Assembly (NCBI GenBank): GCA_902806565.1
Contig: CADCXA010000011.1
Coordinates: 248,001-312,000 of the forward strand
Origin: Hypoxylon rubiginosum
Lineage: Eukaryota; Ascomycota; Sordariomycetes; Xylariales; Hypoxylaceae
Reading direction: 5' to 3'
Length of the DNA stretch: 64,000 nucleotides
Part shown: positions 13,973 through 22,740 of the stretch, piece by piece
Numbering within the stretch: position 1 is the stretch's first letter
Layout of the letters: the number at the start of each line of letters is the position of its first letter
Translations under genes and position numbers: made by a program
Notes under the pieces: generated by a model
What the model was told of the DNA's origin: nothing
Seen by the model: the letters and a program-made list of their open reading frames with translations, nothing else
Databases searched by the model: none

Positions 13973-14385
13973 AACGGGACGACGAGATACGACTGGAAAG
14001 CCGAGAAGGGAGCAAAGAAGAAAGAGTAGTGTCGAGAAAGCATATAGGGGAGTACTCATATGGGGCACACCAACCAAGCCATTTTTACTGTCAGCGGAAA
14101 TGTTGTAAAAAAGTACAAGTTGGATACGAGTCATGGAGAATATGATAGTCAACGAAAAGCAAGACTGATTTCTTAAGACATTTCAGGATTATATAGCTCA
14201 GGTACCGCGATACCCTTCAATATCTCCCTTAAAAATTTAATGTCTTCGATGTCTAAATCAGTCATCGTTCCAAGTATTGTAATGAAATTTACCCCTTAAC
14301 GCCACCTTCGTATCACGTGATCACGCGGCACATTTCCCAGCGCGTCCCATTCCAACTTTTCTTGTACCCCTAAGCTTCCAACAAC
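13973..14385. promoter_or_regulatory. Region between the RasGAP and MutY genes, with an E-box
   Basis: Both neighbours are on the plus strand, so this is the 3' flank of one and the promoter of the other. It holds a palindromic TCACGTGA (CACGTG at 14314-14319) about 70 bp before the MutY ATG, directly followed by ATCACGCG. CACGTG is a bHLH-type E-box; its use here is inferred only from position. Confidence 0.4.
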
Positions 14386-16425
14386 ATGCGACGCTCAACG
14401 CGAATCTCGACTAAACAGTCGGCTTCAACGGCGGTCACAGACGGGGCTGTCAAAAAAGCATCGCATTATTTTACAGAAAATGAAAATATCGTGAATGCCA
14501 CCTCCCGGAAGACTACAAGGACCACAAGGACCACAAGGACCACAAGGACCAAGAGGACTATCCGGTCTACTCAGAGTGATGACCCGTTGGATATCGATGA
14601 ATCCGAGGAGTATGTCGAAGAATACACCGAGGGTCTAGATGATGTGGTAGCAAAACCAAACGCCAAGAGACGAAAGGTGACAGGACACACCATCAGCAAA
14701 AAGGGGAATGCCAATGCACAACAGCAACTGCACGAGCGCCTCTTCGGTGGTAGACCTGATTCCGCACCAACTAATTCCATTTCCGCCACGGTACTTCCCA
14801 GCCGTTCCCATGAGCTAAGTTATCACCGGCCTCTACTACTAGTCAGCAAAGAAGGACGCGACTCTTTGCTGAGATGGTTCGACCAAGTAAGCACGAAGCG
14901 GAATATGCCGTGGCGCAAGGCATGGATAAATCCGCACGACACAGACGACGAGGTGGAACTACGCGGCCAGCATGAGCGCCGCGCGTACGAGGTCTGGATC
15001 AGCGAGATCATGCTGCAACAGACACGCGTCGCAGCGGTTATTGACTACTGGAACAGATGGATGGCCAGGTGGCCGACGGTTCAGGACCTAGCAGAGGCAA
15101 CGCCGGACGACGTCCTTGGGGCCTGGCGCGGTTTGGGGTATTACAGTCGCGCGACGAGGATACACGATGCGGCGAAACTCGTTTGCGCCGACCCGGACAT
15201 GCGTGGGTTGCTGCCGGACAAGGTGGACGAACTCGTTGCAAGGGTACCTGGGGTGGGAAGGTACACCGCCGGTGCCATTGCGGCTATTGTTTTCGGGAAG
15301 GCCGCCCCGATGGTCGATGGAAATGTTCTGCGAGTGCTAAGCCGGCAACTCGGCCTATTTGGGGACGTCAAATCGGACAAGACTATCATCGATTTGCTGT
15401 GGGCTGCCGCGAGTCGCCTAGTTCGAACCGTCGCGCAAGACGGATCGAAAATTGACGACGTAACCCCCGACAAATTGGATGATGAAGAGGAACGGCCCAG
15501 TGATAGACCCGGCAGATGGGGACAGGCGCTTATGGAACTCGGTAGCACAGTATGCACACCGAAGCCAAACTGCGCAGCGTGTCCCATCACCGCGAGCTGT
15601 CGCGCATATGGCGAGGGCCTCCAACTCGCTGCTAGGAGAGGACTAACGCCCAAGTCTGTAGCAAATGGTGGTGGTGCTGTCATCGATATTGAAGATGCTT
15701 GCACCTTGTGTAAGCCGTTCGAGGAATATGCAGACGAAAACGACGAGCTGGACGGCCATGACAGTGTCAATGAGGTATCTAAGCAACAGAAATCCAAGAC
15801 ACGGGCCCAAATGACTCTGCAGTCTTTCGCATTTACTGCTCAGATTACCGCTAAATCGGCCAAAAAGACGACTTCTACCTCCTCAGCTTCGTCTTTGGCC
15901 CCTCTTGATACGGCCGCTATAAACACGATCGCAAACCACGCACGTAAGTTCCCGGTCAAAGTTATCAAGAAAGCAGTACGGGAAGAAGAAACCCTCGTCT
16001 GCGCAATCAGGCGTCGCAGCGACGGACGGTATCTGATCCACCGACGCCCGGACAAGGGGCTCCTGGCCGGCCTTTGGGAGCTTCCCAGTCATATCCTAGA
16101 AGAGCCGCAAAGCAGCACGCCTAAGACGAGGAAAAAGGACGCGGAACGATATGTGTCGGGCTTGGTCGGCAAGATGCGACCGCCGAACACACTAAAGCAC
16201 GTGGGCGACCTGGGATCCGTCCCGTGGCTCTTCTCACACCTCAAGTTGACGATGCATGTCCATCTGTTCGAAATCGAGGGAGATCCCGGTGATGACGAGA
16301 GGGTTGAGGAAGAAAACAATAACGGAGCGCGGAGCCGGTGGAGCGATGTCGTGGCTGTCGATGAAGAGTCGATGGGAACTGGAATGCGCAAGTGCTGGGC
16401 TCTAGTGAAGGAAAATGGCACCTGA
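14386..16425 (+). CDS. Adenine DNA glycosylase (MutY/MUTYH family)
   Basis: Base-excision repair enzyme that removes adenine mispaired with 8-oxoguanine in nucleus and mitochondria. It is intronless, 679 aa, longer than bacterial MutY because of a basic and acidic N-terminal tail of about 145 residues. The HhH-GPD core shows the catalytic Glu207 in SEIMLQQTRV, the hairpin LVARVPGVGRYTAGAIAAI and the catalytic Asp311 in PMVDGNVLRVLSR. Four cysteines (390, 396, 399, 405) form the iron-sulfur site, but the first spacing is C-X5-C, not the usual C-X6-C. A C-terminal MutT/NUDIX-like 8-oxoG reader domain begins near residue 540 (LVCAIRRRSDGRYLIHRRP, then GLWELPS). An internal minisatellite encodes a TTR repeat at about residues 43-56. 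The ATG is the first in frame and follows CAACA. The call is firm; whether the short cluster loop works normally is unknown. Confidence 0.93.
   Translation: MRRSTRISTKQSASTAVTDGAVKKASHYFTENENIVNATSRKTTRTTRTTRTTRTKRTIRSTQSDDPLDIDESEEYVEEYTEGLDDVVAKPNAKRRKVTGHTISKKGNANAQQQLHERLFGGRPDSAPTNSISATVLPSRSHELSYHRPLLLVSKEGRDSLLRWFDQVSTKRNMPWRKAWINPHDTDDEVELRGQHERRAYEVWISEIMLQQTRVAAVIDYWNRWMARWPTVQDLAEATPDDVLGAWRGLGYYSRATRIHDAAKLVCADPDMRGLLPDKVDELVARVPGVGRYTAGAIAAIVFGKAAPMVDGNVLRVLSRQLGLFGDVKSDKTIIDLLWAAASRLVRTVAQDGSKIDDVTPDKLDDEEERPSDRPGRWGQALMELGSTVCTPKPNCAACPITASCRAYGEGLQLAARRGLTPKSVANGGGAVIDIEDACTLCKPFEEYADENDELDGHDSVNEVSKQQKSKTRAQMTLQSFAFTAQITAKSAKKTTSTSSASSLAPLDTAAINTIANHARKFPVKVIKKAVREEETLVCAIRRRSDGRYLIHRRPDKGLLAGLWELPSHILEEPQSSTPKTRKKDAERYVSGLVGKMRPPNTLKHVGDLGSVPWLFSHLKLTMHVHLFEIEGDPGDDERVEEENNNGARSRWSDVVAVDEESMGTGMRKCWALVKENGT
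14514..14556 (+). repeat. In-frame 9-bp minisatellite in the MutY gene
   Basis: About four copies of ACAAGGACC, in frame, code Thr-Thr-Arg repeats in the disordered N-terminal tail, ending in a degenerate copy (Thr-Lys-Arg). Copy number could vary between strains without shifting the frame. Confidence 0.85.
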
Positions 16426-16461
16426 GAGTTGGTTACATCTATTACTAGAGGAACCCAAAAG

Positions 16462-16493
16462 GGTCAAAGAGTGTGCTTGGTAACTCTTTGACC
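16462..16493 (+). terminator. Hairpin in the MutY 3' region
   Basis: Arms GGTCAAAGAGT (16462-16472) and ACTCTTTGACC (16483-16493) are perfectly complementary around a 10-base loop, 37 bases after the stop codon. In a fungus this is more likely a 3' UTR stem or a protein-binding site than a bacterial-type terminator. The label terminator only marks the position. Confidence 0.4.
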
Positions 16494-16887
16494 TGCCTAA
16501 TGTATCATCCTGTAACCTAGGCCTTTAAACTGTGACCTCAGGGCCTCAAGTGAGAAAATATTACACGGGACGAGCTTCCTACCTACCATTCAACGCCTCA
16601 AAGGCATATCTTTGGAACACTATAACTGGACCTTCTGTATTCACCATACCCCTTTATTAAGGGGTAAGGGATGCTTGACTCAAACCTCTGAACTGAGTGG
16701 TGTGGTTGGACGGAATGGCCAGTGACCTCATCACTTTGTCAATGACATTCGCTAATAAAATCAGTTAGCCCAACATAGACCCCTAGTAATGTCTAGACTC
16801 GTCATTCACGAAGGATTAGCCAATGACAGGGAAGGATTCCACTGAATCGCCATATCATCAAGAAGCTCTCTTCGCCCCCTTGAAACT

Positions 16888-16894
16888 TATATAA
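16888..16894 (+). promoter_or_regulatory. TATA-like element upstream of the 69-aa gene
   Basis: TATATAA stands about 133 bp before the ATG at 17027, followed by a C/T-rich leader (CTTCTCAACTTTCAC), the layout of many well-expressed fungal genes. Confidence 0.45.
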
Positions 16895-17026
16895 TATCTT
16901 CTCAACTTTCACAATTCACATATCTCTTCATTATCATCATACTATTTATCACTTGTATTATCGGACTACAATACACTAGCAATTGTAAAAGAAAGCTACA
17001 TAGTAACAAGCAAACCACCTGATAAC

Positions 17027-17389
17027 ATGCCACTTGCAAGTGCCAAGGTCGGCGAGCAGGGTATTCGTAAGAAGAGTACCGGCAGCGTTAGTTATCCCCT
17101 ATGATTAGTAGTCTTCTCCTTTCGAAGCTGTACCGAATTAACATGAATATCCCTTACTAGTTTTCCGGTCCGGACTTCAACAACCTCATGCAGCAGAAGA
17201 GGCATGGAGACGAGGAATCTATGAAAAGGCGGGACAGCCTAGCCGATCAGTACAACTCGGGATTTGTAGGGCGCATGTGGCAACGGTGAGTTTTCCTCCA
17301 ATTTACCGAGTTCATCATTTTTCTTTTCTTTTCGTCACGAGTATCATTTCTAATCAGATTATAGCTGGGTGTCCAAGACGAGGTCCTAG
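17027..17389 (+). CDS. Small conserved-looking protein of unknown function, 69 aa, 3 exons
   Basis: Exons are 17027-17086, 17161-17285 and 17365-17389, with introns starting GTTAGT and GTGAGT and ending CTAG and ATAG. The spliced frame opens with MPLASAKVGEQGIRKKSTGS, runs through SGPDFNNLMQQKRHGDEES and NSGFVGRMWQRWVSKTRS, and stops at TAG. No single exon is long enough to stand out as an ORF. Support comes from two clean introns with fungal branch-like sequences, a TATA-like box and a CT-rich leader upstream, and a sensible composition: basic, polar, with an aromatic/basic C-terminal patch (GFVGRMWQRW). There is no signal peptide and no membrane span. I do not recognise a family; small cytosolic proteins of this style are common in Sordariomycetes. 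Function unknown. Confidence 0.72.
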
Positions 17390-18350
17390 GGGTTCAGCAA
17401 TAACTTAACAAGGCGGTTTAGACTTATGTTATTGGCTATGGTCCCATGAAAAGAAGGCAATGTAACAATTACTTGTGTTGGAGTTGGGAGATTTCTTATA
17501 TTCGTGTACATCAAGATTGTACACTTAGATGTTTTATGTCTACCTATTTTTCATGTGATTTCCTGATTATATATTACCGATGCTGTGTTGTGCCCCTTAC
17601 GGATAAATCTGGGTTGGCATTATAAATCGATGAATTGTAACCGGATTCGATGCGCACACATACGGATTGGTGCATTCGATACAGTCGTCGATCCATGACA
17701 TTAATCAGGGATAGTATAGGGCTTCACGGCGTCGAACTACCGTGCAACCAACGTTCGCTTCCCAACGGGTGTGTGCCTCATGATGCGTCTAATATAGAGC
17801 CGCAGGGGTAACTCCGGTGGATTGCGGTATAGATTCGGGGGGGAAACCTGGTAACAGGTCACATCAATGAGGGAGGGAAGTATCCAATGCGGATATCGTT
17901 GACCTCGTCGTGCATACTTGACTATTCGATGTTGATAGCTCACTAATATTGACACTCTTCTCTCACTTGAGCGGCTATAGAACTAGTAATTTATCTGGAT
18001 CAGTCACTTCGGCTAGAACCATATAAACTTCCTAGAAGACGGGAACCATACCCATTTCAAGGATCGTCTCCCACATGCTCTCCCGCATCGTGTTTACTCC
18101 TAGCACCAACCATATCGTTCCTCTTGTAGCGATGGCCTCTCGCACTATATTATCCCGGTCCAGGTGTGCCTGGATGTAGAAACGCACATCGCCAGCCTAG
18201 TATCGACCCACCTAATCCAACGAAGATGGCCTGTCACTCAGTATCATCAGCTCACGTACCTAGGATATTTTATACTTCTCCGTTTCCTCACCCGTACTGC
18301 CGCGCTTCAGCAGTAGCTGTATTCATTTCTATCACTTCATAATCGACAAG
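17390..18350. other. Intergenic region, about 960 bp, no gene seen
   Basis: This holds the 3' flank of the 69-aa gene and the promoter of the pectate lyase. A minus-strand open frame at 17737-17955 has no start context or family features. AT-rich stretches such as GGATATTTTATAC near 18263-18275 could serve the pectate lyase promoter, about 80 bp before its ATG. Confidence 0.55.
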
Positions 18351-19331
18351 ATGAAGTATACTGCCGTTACGCTACTAGCCGCCGTGGCTGCCGCCTCTCC
18401 ACGTAACCCCTTGAGCGCTGTTAACCTAGTGGCACGCCAACAGGCCGGCGAGGCGTGTCCTATCGGATACTGTACCCAGAACGGTGGAACGACGGGTGGT
18501 GCCGGGGGCGAGACTGTTACCGTCATCGATGTTGCCAGCTTAGTCGCAGCAGCGGAGCAAGAAGGCCCTCTCACCATCATCGTTTCCGGCGCAATCTCCG
18601 GGTCCGCCAAGATACGCGTCGGCGCCAACAAGACCATCTACGGGGAGACGGGCAGCTCTCTCACCGGCGTCGGTCTTTACATCCGCAGAACCAGCAATGT
18701 TATCGTTCGCAACATGAAGATCGCCAAGGTTCCGGCCAGCAACGGCGATGCGATCGGCATCGACGGGTCCTCTAACGTCTGGGTCGACCACTGCGACCTG
18801 TCAGGCGATCTCAGCATGGGCAAGGACGATTACGACGGCTTGGTGGACATTTCGCACGGGTCCGAATGGGTCACGGTGTCAAACACGTACTTCCACGACC
18901 ACTGGAAGGCGTCGCTCATCGGGCACTCGGACAGCAACGCGGCGGAGGACCGGGGGAGCCTGCACGTCACGTACGCCAGCAACCACTTCTACAACACGTA
19001 CAGCCGCGCGCCCCTCGTCCGCTTCGGGACGGTGAACATGGTGAACACGTTCTGGGACTCGCTCCTCTCGAGCGGCGTCAACTGCCGCATGGGCGCGCAG
19101 GTGCTCATCCAGAGCTCCGCGTTCCGGAACAGCTCCCGGAACGCCGTCTTCTTCGCCGACTCCCAGGAGACCGGGTACGCCGTCCTCGACGACGTCGACC
19201 TCGGCGGTTCGCAGAACACGGCTCCGGCGGGCACGCTCACGGCCAGCGCGCTGCCGTACGCCTCGATCCAGCCGCTCGGTTCGGCCGCTGTTGCAAGTAC
19301 CATTCCTGGCACGGCTGGTCAGAAGCTGTAG
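18351..19331 (+). CDS. Secreted pectate lyase, polysaccharide lyase family 1
   Basis: Cleaves de-esterified pectin in plant cell walls by calcium-dependent beta-elimination. Single exon, 326 aa. Residues 1-15 are a signal peptide (MKYTAVTLLAAVAAA), followed by a short propeptide-like stretch ending VARQQ. The parallel beta-helix core shows VWVDHCDL (Asp146) and DDYDGLVDI with Asp162 and Asp166, the spacing of PL1 calcium ligands, then FHDHWKASLIGHSDS. SRAPLVRFG supplies the catalytic-type Arg219 and Arg224, in the same R-X4-R arrangement as PelC. The length is normal for fungal PL1. Codons in the second half are very G+C-rich. It stands 3 kb before the AT-rich element, with a hydrolase downstream on the same strand. 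Pectate lyase rather than pectin lyase is inferred from the calcium-site aspartates. Confidence 0.93.
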   Translation: MKYTAVTLLAAVAAASPRNPLSAVNLVARQQAGEACPIGYCTQNGGTTGGAGGETVTVIDVASLVAAAEQEGPLTIIVSGAISGSAKIRVGANKTIYGETGSSLTGVGLYIRRTSNVIVRNMKIAKVPASNGDAIGIDGSSNVWVDHCDLSGDLSMGKDDYDGLVDISHGSEWVTVSNTYFHDHWKASLIGHSDSNAAEDRGSLHVTYASNHFYNTYSRAPLVRFGTVNMVNTFWDSLLSSGVNCRMGAQVLIQSSAFRNSSRNAVFFADSQETGYAVLDDVDLGGSQNTAPAGTLTASALPYASIQPLGSAAVASTIPGTAGQKL

Positions 19332-20105
19332 TACTGCCTGCAGACCTAGTAGGCACAGTACTTCGTCTGCTAGTCTCCGCCGGGCCAGGGAAAAAAGAGG
19401 GCCATGTACTAGGTAAGTGGCTTTGGCCCCTTGGGTAATGGCGTCGACTTAGCGTAGTGCTTTCAAATGAGATGCTGTTGGATCATTAATAAGGCTGGTT
19501 TAATTTGATTTGACAGGAGTGTTTGTTCCCGTGCAAATGCAAGTTCCCATGTAGCCCATGCTAACTTTTATAACTTTCTAAGACAATGTCTCATGATCAC
19601 CGTCATGGTCAGATCATTCATCATGATTAAGATCATCCTCAATAGCGAGCTAGGTAAACAGGCAAGTAAACGTTCTATTGGTGCGAAATGCGGTCGTATG
19701 TAGTCTCTCTTCTCGGGCCCCGGGACGTACGTAAAAAGCGGCACTTGCTTACCTGCTTTACCTACCCCTGGCCCGACTGAGGTATGATAAATGCCGAAGG
19801 GGGTTATCGTATGGGGGGCAGGGAGCACGCCAACACCAATATCGCCAGGACTAACCGGGGAAGACGTGATGGTGCCGGGTATATGGTACAATAATATGTG
19901 CGGGTGTACGCTGGCACGTTAGATTCCCCGCTTCATAATCCTTCCATGCAACCAACGGTTCGTGAGGCGGGTAGAGATCGGCATCGTGATATTTAAAAAG
20001 TGAGTACGTATCACCCAAAGTATTAGTATTAATATCTCTTCTAAGTCTCTTCGGATTTACATAGAAAATACACAGCTGGACTTCTGAAGAATACCACCAG
20101 TGGCC
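19332..20105. other. Intergenic region, about 770 bp, no gene seen
   Basis: Separates the pectate lyase from the alpha/beta hydrolase. It includes CATGATCACCGTCATG-like short inverted repeats near 19590-19630 (TCATGATCACCGTCATGGTCAGATCATTCATCATGATTAAGATCATC region), but no coding evidence on either strand. An AT-rich ATATTTAAAAAG near 19988 is a possible core promoter for the gene that follows. Confidence 0.5.
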
Positions 20106-21056
20106 ATGGACAAACTAAAACCGCTCGGGCGCAGCATTGACGATGTTCTGCTGCCCACCTTTGCCGCCTACGCGCAGTTTATAATCGACAAGGAGAACGA
20201 GATTAGGTCGACGCGGCGCGAGACGCACCATTACGGCTTCACGCCTCGGCATCAGCTGGATATTTACTACCCGGACAAGGAGCCCGTGGCACCATTCCGC
20301 GCCAAGCCTGTGCTCGTCTTCCTGTACGGCGGCGGCTTCGTAGGTGGCGATAAAGTCAATCAGGGGTTTGCTCACAGCTTGGTATTTGGGAACCTCGGTC
20401 ACTTCTTCGCATCTCACTACGGGTTTACCGTCGTCATCCCGGATTACCGTCTCATCTCCCACGGCGCCAAGTATCCTTCCGGCGGGGAGGACCTCAAGCT
20501 GGTCGTCGATTGGGTCAAGGCTAGCCTATCGCAACAGCAGGGATACGAGTCCATCGACCTGTTCTTCCTGGGAAATTCAGCTGGCGGCATACATGTTACT
20601 ACTTACCTCCTAGCACCCGAATTTAAAGAATCCAGGGAGGCTGTGGTAGCGGAGGAGCGGACAGGCGCGGGTGTGCTGCTCAAGGGCGCTGTCCTACTTG
20701 GTGTACCGTTCCACTGGGGCGGGGAAGACAACGCCATCCTAAGAGCCTACTTGGGCGAGGGCAAGATCCAAGAGAACTCGTCCATAGGCATTCTAGAAAA
20801 AGAGAAGAAGAAGGGCGCCGAGCCGACCCTGCCAGGCGTCAAGATAAGCATTCTGGTCAGCGAGCTGGACCCGGACCTCATTTACGATTCTTCAAAGCAG
20901 TTTAAGGAGGAATGGAAGAGCGCTGATATCACGTATGACGTGCTGGAGGGCCACAACCATATCAGCCCCCAATTAGGTCTTAGCACGGGTATCGAGAAGG
21001 AAGAGGCCTGGGGAGTGCAGGTGGCCGAGTTCATCAAGTCGGGTGCCACGAAATAA
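20106..21056 (+). CDS. Alpha/beta-hydrolase fold protein (esterase/lipase-like)
   Basis: Predicted carboxylic-ester hydrolase of unknown substrate, 316 aa, single exon. The ATG at 20106 is chosen over an upstream in-frame GTG. The oxyanion-hole motif is FLYGGGFVGG, a Tyr variant of the HGGG motif. The nucleophile elbow is GNSAGG with Ser158; the likely acid is Asp255 in SELDPD, and the likely base is His285 in GHNHIS. This complete triad and the spacing suit the alpha/beta_hydrolase_3 or BD-FAE-like group. There is no signal peptide, so it is probably cytosolic. It converges on the EthD gene 220 bp downstream. Substrate and pathway cannot be told from the sequence. Confidence 0.85.
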   Translation: MDKLKPLGRSIDDVLLPTFAAYAQFIIDKENEIRSTRRETHHYGFTPRHQLDIYYPDKEPVAPFRAKPVLVFLYGGGFVGGDKVNQGFAHSLVFGNLGHFFASHYGFTVVIPDYRLISHGAKYPSGGEDLKLVVDWVKASLSQQQGYESIDLFFLGNSAGGIHVTTYLLAPEFKESREAVVAEERTGAGVLLKGAVLLGVPFHWGGEDNAILRAYLGEGKIQENSSIGILEKEKKKGAEPTLPGVKISILVSELDPDLIYDSSKQFKEEWKSADITYDVLEGHNHISPQLGLSTGIEKEEAWGVQVAEFIKSGATK

Positions 21057-21276
21057 AGAGCAAGCGCGAATCGGTGCAGCGTCTTAGATCTATTATCGTT
21101 GAAATTTGTCTTCTTAACCTAACCCTAACGCCACATCGTCATGTGCAACGTATAAGAGACGATCCCGTGTTCTCGACGTAACCATCAGCTTATATCAAGA
21201 TTAAATGTCTTCAATGATATCCCGTCTGTGATCCCGAGTATTGTGCACCTAACGCATACCCCCTTAATTAGACATC

Positions 21277-21597
21277 TCAGGACCCGCTAGCTTTGCTCTC
21301 CATAAACCAGACCACGGGGTCCTTGTCGGTAAAGTTCTTCATATCGTCCATGTACTTTTGCCTGGCCTCGGGCGGCGTCTGAGCTTGTGCCCTATCGAAT
21401 GATTCCATGTCGGGCCATTCGATCTCGATAAGCATCGCGTAGGGGCTCTTAGAGAGATCCGTCGGCGCCATCGCACGCCAAGCTCCCATCCCAAACGGCT
21501 TCCACGCTGGATTCACCGCCGGTAGATGCTTCTGGAGGTAGTACTCGGCATTGAAATTGGCATCTTTGGGGTAGCCGATCACCATGGTTATCGTCAT
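21277..21597 (-). CDS. EthD-domain protein (dimeric alpha/beta barrel)
   Basis: A 106-aa protein whose start MTITMVIGYPKD and the later HLPAVNPAW, AMLIEIEWPDMESFDRA and WFMESK match the EthD family layout: strand, catalytic-type His region, then a Trp/Phe-rich second half. Family members are small ferredoxin-like dimers; several act as decarboxylases or cyclases in aromatic polyketide pathways, while others have no known role. No polyketide synthase is visible here, so no pathway is proposed. It is tail-to-tail with the alpha/beta hydrolase and is the last gene before the AT-rich element. A second Met at codon 5 could also serve as start. Confidence 0.85.
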   Translation of the reverse strand: MTITMVIGYPKDANFNAEYYLQKHLPAVNPAWKPFGMGAWRAMAPTDLSKSPYAMLIEIEWPDMESFDRAQAQTPPEARQKYMDDMKNFTDKDPVVWFMESKASGS

Positions 21598-22279
21598 CTT
21601 GAATATCTCTGTTAAAGGTCAGGTGCTGGGTAAGTGCTAAGTTGTGGCAAGTAGCTGACCAGTATACTTTGTAACGAAGGGAGGTTTATTTTAATCGTAT
21701 CCTCGATATCCAAGAATAGGATTGATCGATTCCCGGTTATTATATGATTTCTACTGCCCGCATTAGAATATCCGCGGCTCCGCATGCTACCATCTCCATA
21801 CTTAAAATCGGCATGTGTATATGACATATGACATTTAACATGTACATTTCAGCAAAGTATTTGAGCCTAGTCTTGTCATACTCCCCTCTTTGCGGATCAG
21901 AGATTCTTTCGCATTCGTCTTCAACGCCGATGGCAGCGGATATCCGACTAATTCCACTAAAATTCATAGCGAATGTCGAAGCTGGTATTGCCTTTCATCA
22001 TAGCGTATTCTTTTCAAAGGAGAACCGCATACTTTTTCAACTCGAAAGTTATCCTTAGAGCATCGTGTCTCACGCACGAACCCACGTGGTAGTGAAAATT
22101 GGAAAGTTGAGAATGCGTCGTCCATAAGCCGGGGAATATTGGAGAATGACAGCAAAATCCTGCCTAGGAGGTACTAGATCTCGGCGTGAGATAACTCATC
22201 CCGGAACATGCATGATTAGGTAGACTGATTAACATAGATTCCACGATAAGCTCATCTTAGACCGTTGGCGGTTTACAAA
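21598..22279. other. Promoter side of the EthD gene up to the element; no gene seen
   Basis: Ordinary base composition up to about 22260, then directly the terminal repeat. Short open frames on both strands (for example 21828-22058) overlap each other and carry no motifs. The last 15 bases include TTGGCGGTTTA, an inverted copy of the element tip. Confidence 0.55.
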
Positions 22280-22365
22280 AAACCGCCAAAGTGACAAAAG
22301 TGCCAAGTCCGCCAAATCCGCCAAACCTGCCAAACCTGTAAAATGAGCTAAAATTATAATATATA
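22280..22365 (+). repeat. Left terminal inverted repeat, 86 bp
   Basis: Begins AAACCGCCAAAGTGACAAAA and matches the reverse complement of 50871-50956 at 81 of 86 positions; all five differences are transitions, three of them CpA/TpA-type. It contains a 9-bp-period series of (C/T)G(A/C)CAA(A/G) units starting at 22284, 22292, 22301, 22310, 22319 and 22328. Confidence 0.92.
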
Positions 22366-22531
22366 TAACTTTTATACTATATAAATATACTAAGTTCTTA
22401 ATAAATTAATATACTTTATTAATTTAAATTATAAAAAATATATAAATTAATAATAATATATAAAATATAATAAGAAAATAAAAATAAAAATTATTAATTA
22501 TAATAATAATTTAATTATAATATATTTTTAG

Positions 22532-22740
22532 TTTAATAATAATTTAATAATAATTTATTAATAGTTAAATAATAATTTAATAATAATTTAATAATAATTT
22601 AATAATAATTTAATAATAATTTAATAATAATTTAATAATAATTTAATAATAATTTAATAATAATTTAATAATAATTTAATAATAATTTAATAATAATTTA
22701 ATAATAATTTAATAATAATTTAATAATATTTTAATTATAA
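22532..22740 (+). repeat. 11-bp AT minisatellite near the left end
   Basis: About 15 or more almost perfect copies of AATAATAATTT in a row, with a less regular lead-in from 22532. The same motif in the same orientation forms an array near the right end. Confidence 0.9.

Larger units (their letters stand above)
16426..17026. other. Intergenic: MutY 3' flank and promoter of the 69-aa gene
   Basis: No coding signal. It contains a perfect 11-bp inverted repeat just after the MutY stop (16462-16493), a short ACCCCTT/AAGGGGT palindrome near 16649-16668 and a TATA-like TATATAA at 16888-16894, about 133 bp upstream of the next ATG. Confidence 0.55.

Noticed and set aside
21740..22155. Open frames between the EthD gene and the element
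   Set aside because: Mutually overlapping on opposite strands and without recognisable features.
22532..22740. Regular repeats considered as a CRISPR array
   Set aside because: The 11-bp units are contiguous with no spacers, in a eukaryotic genome.
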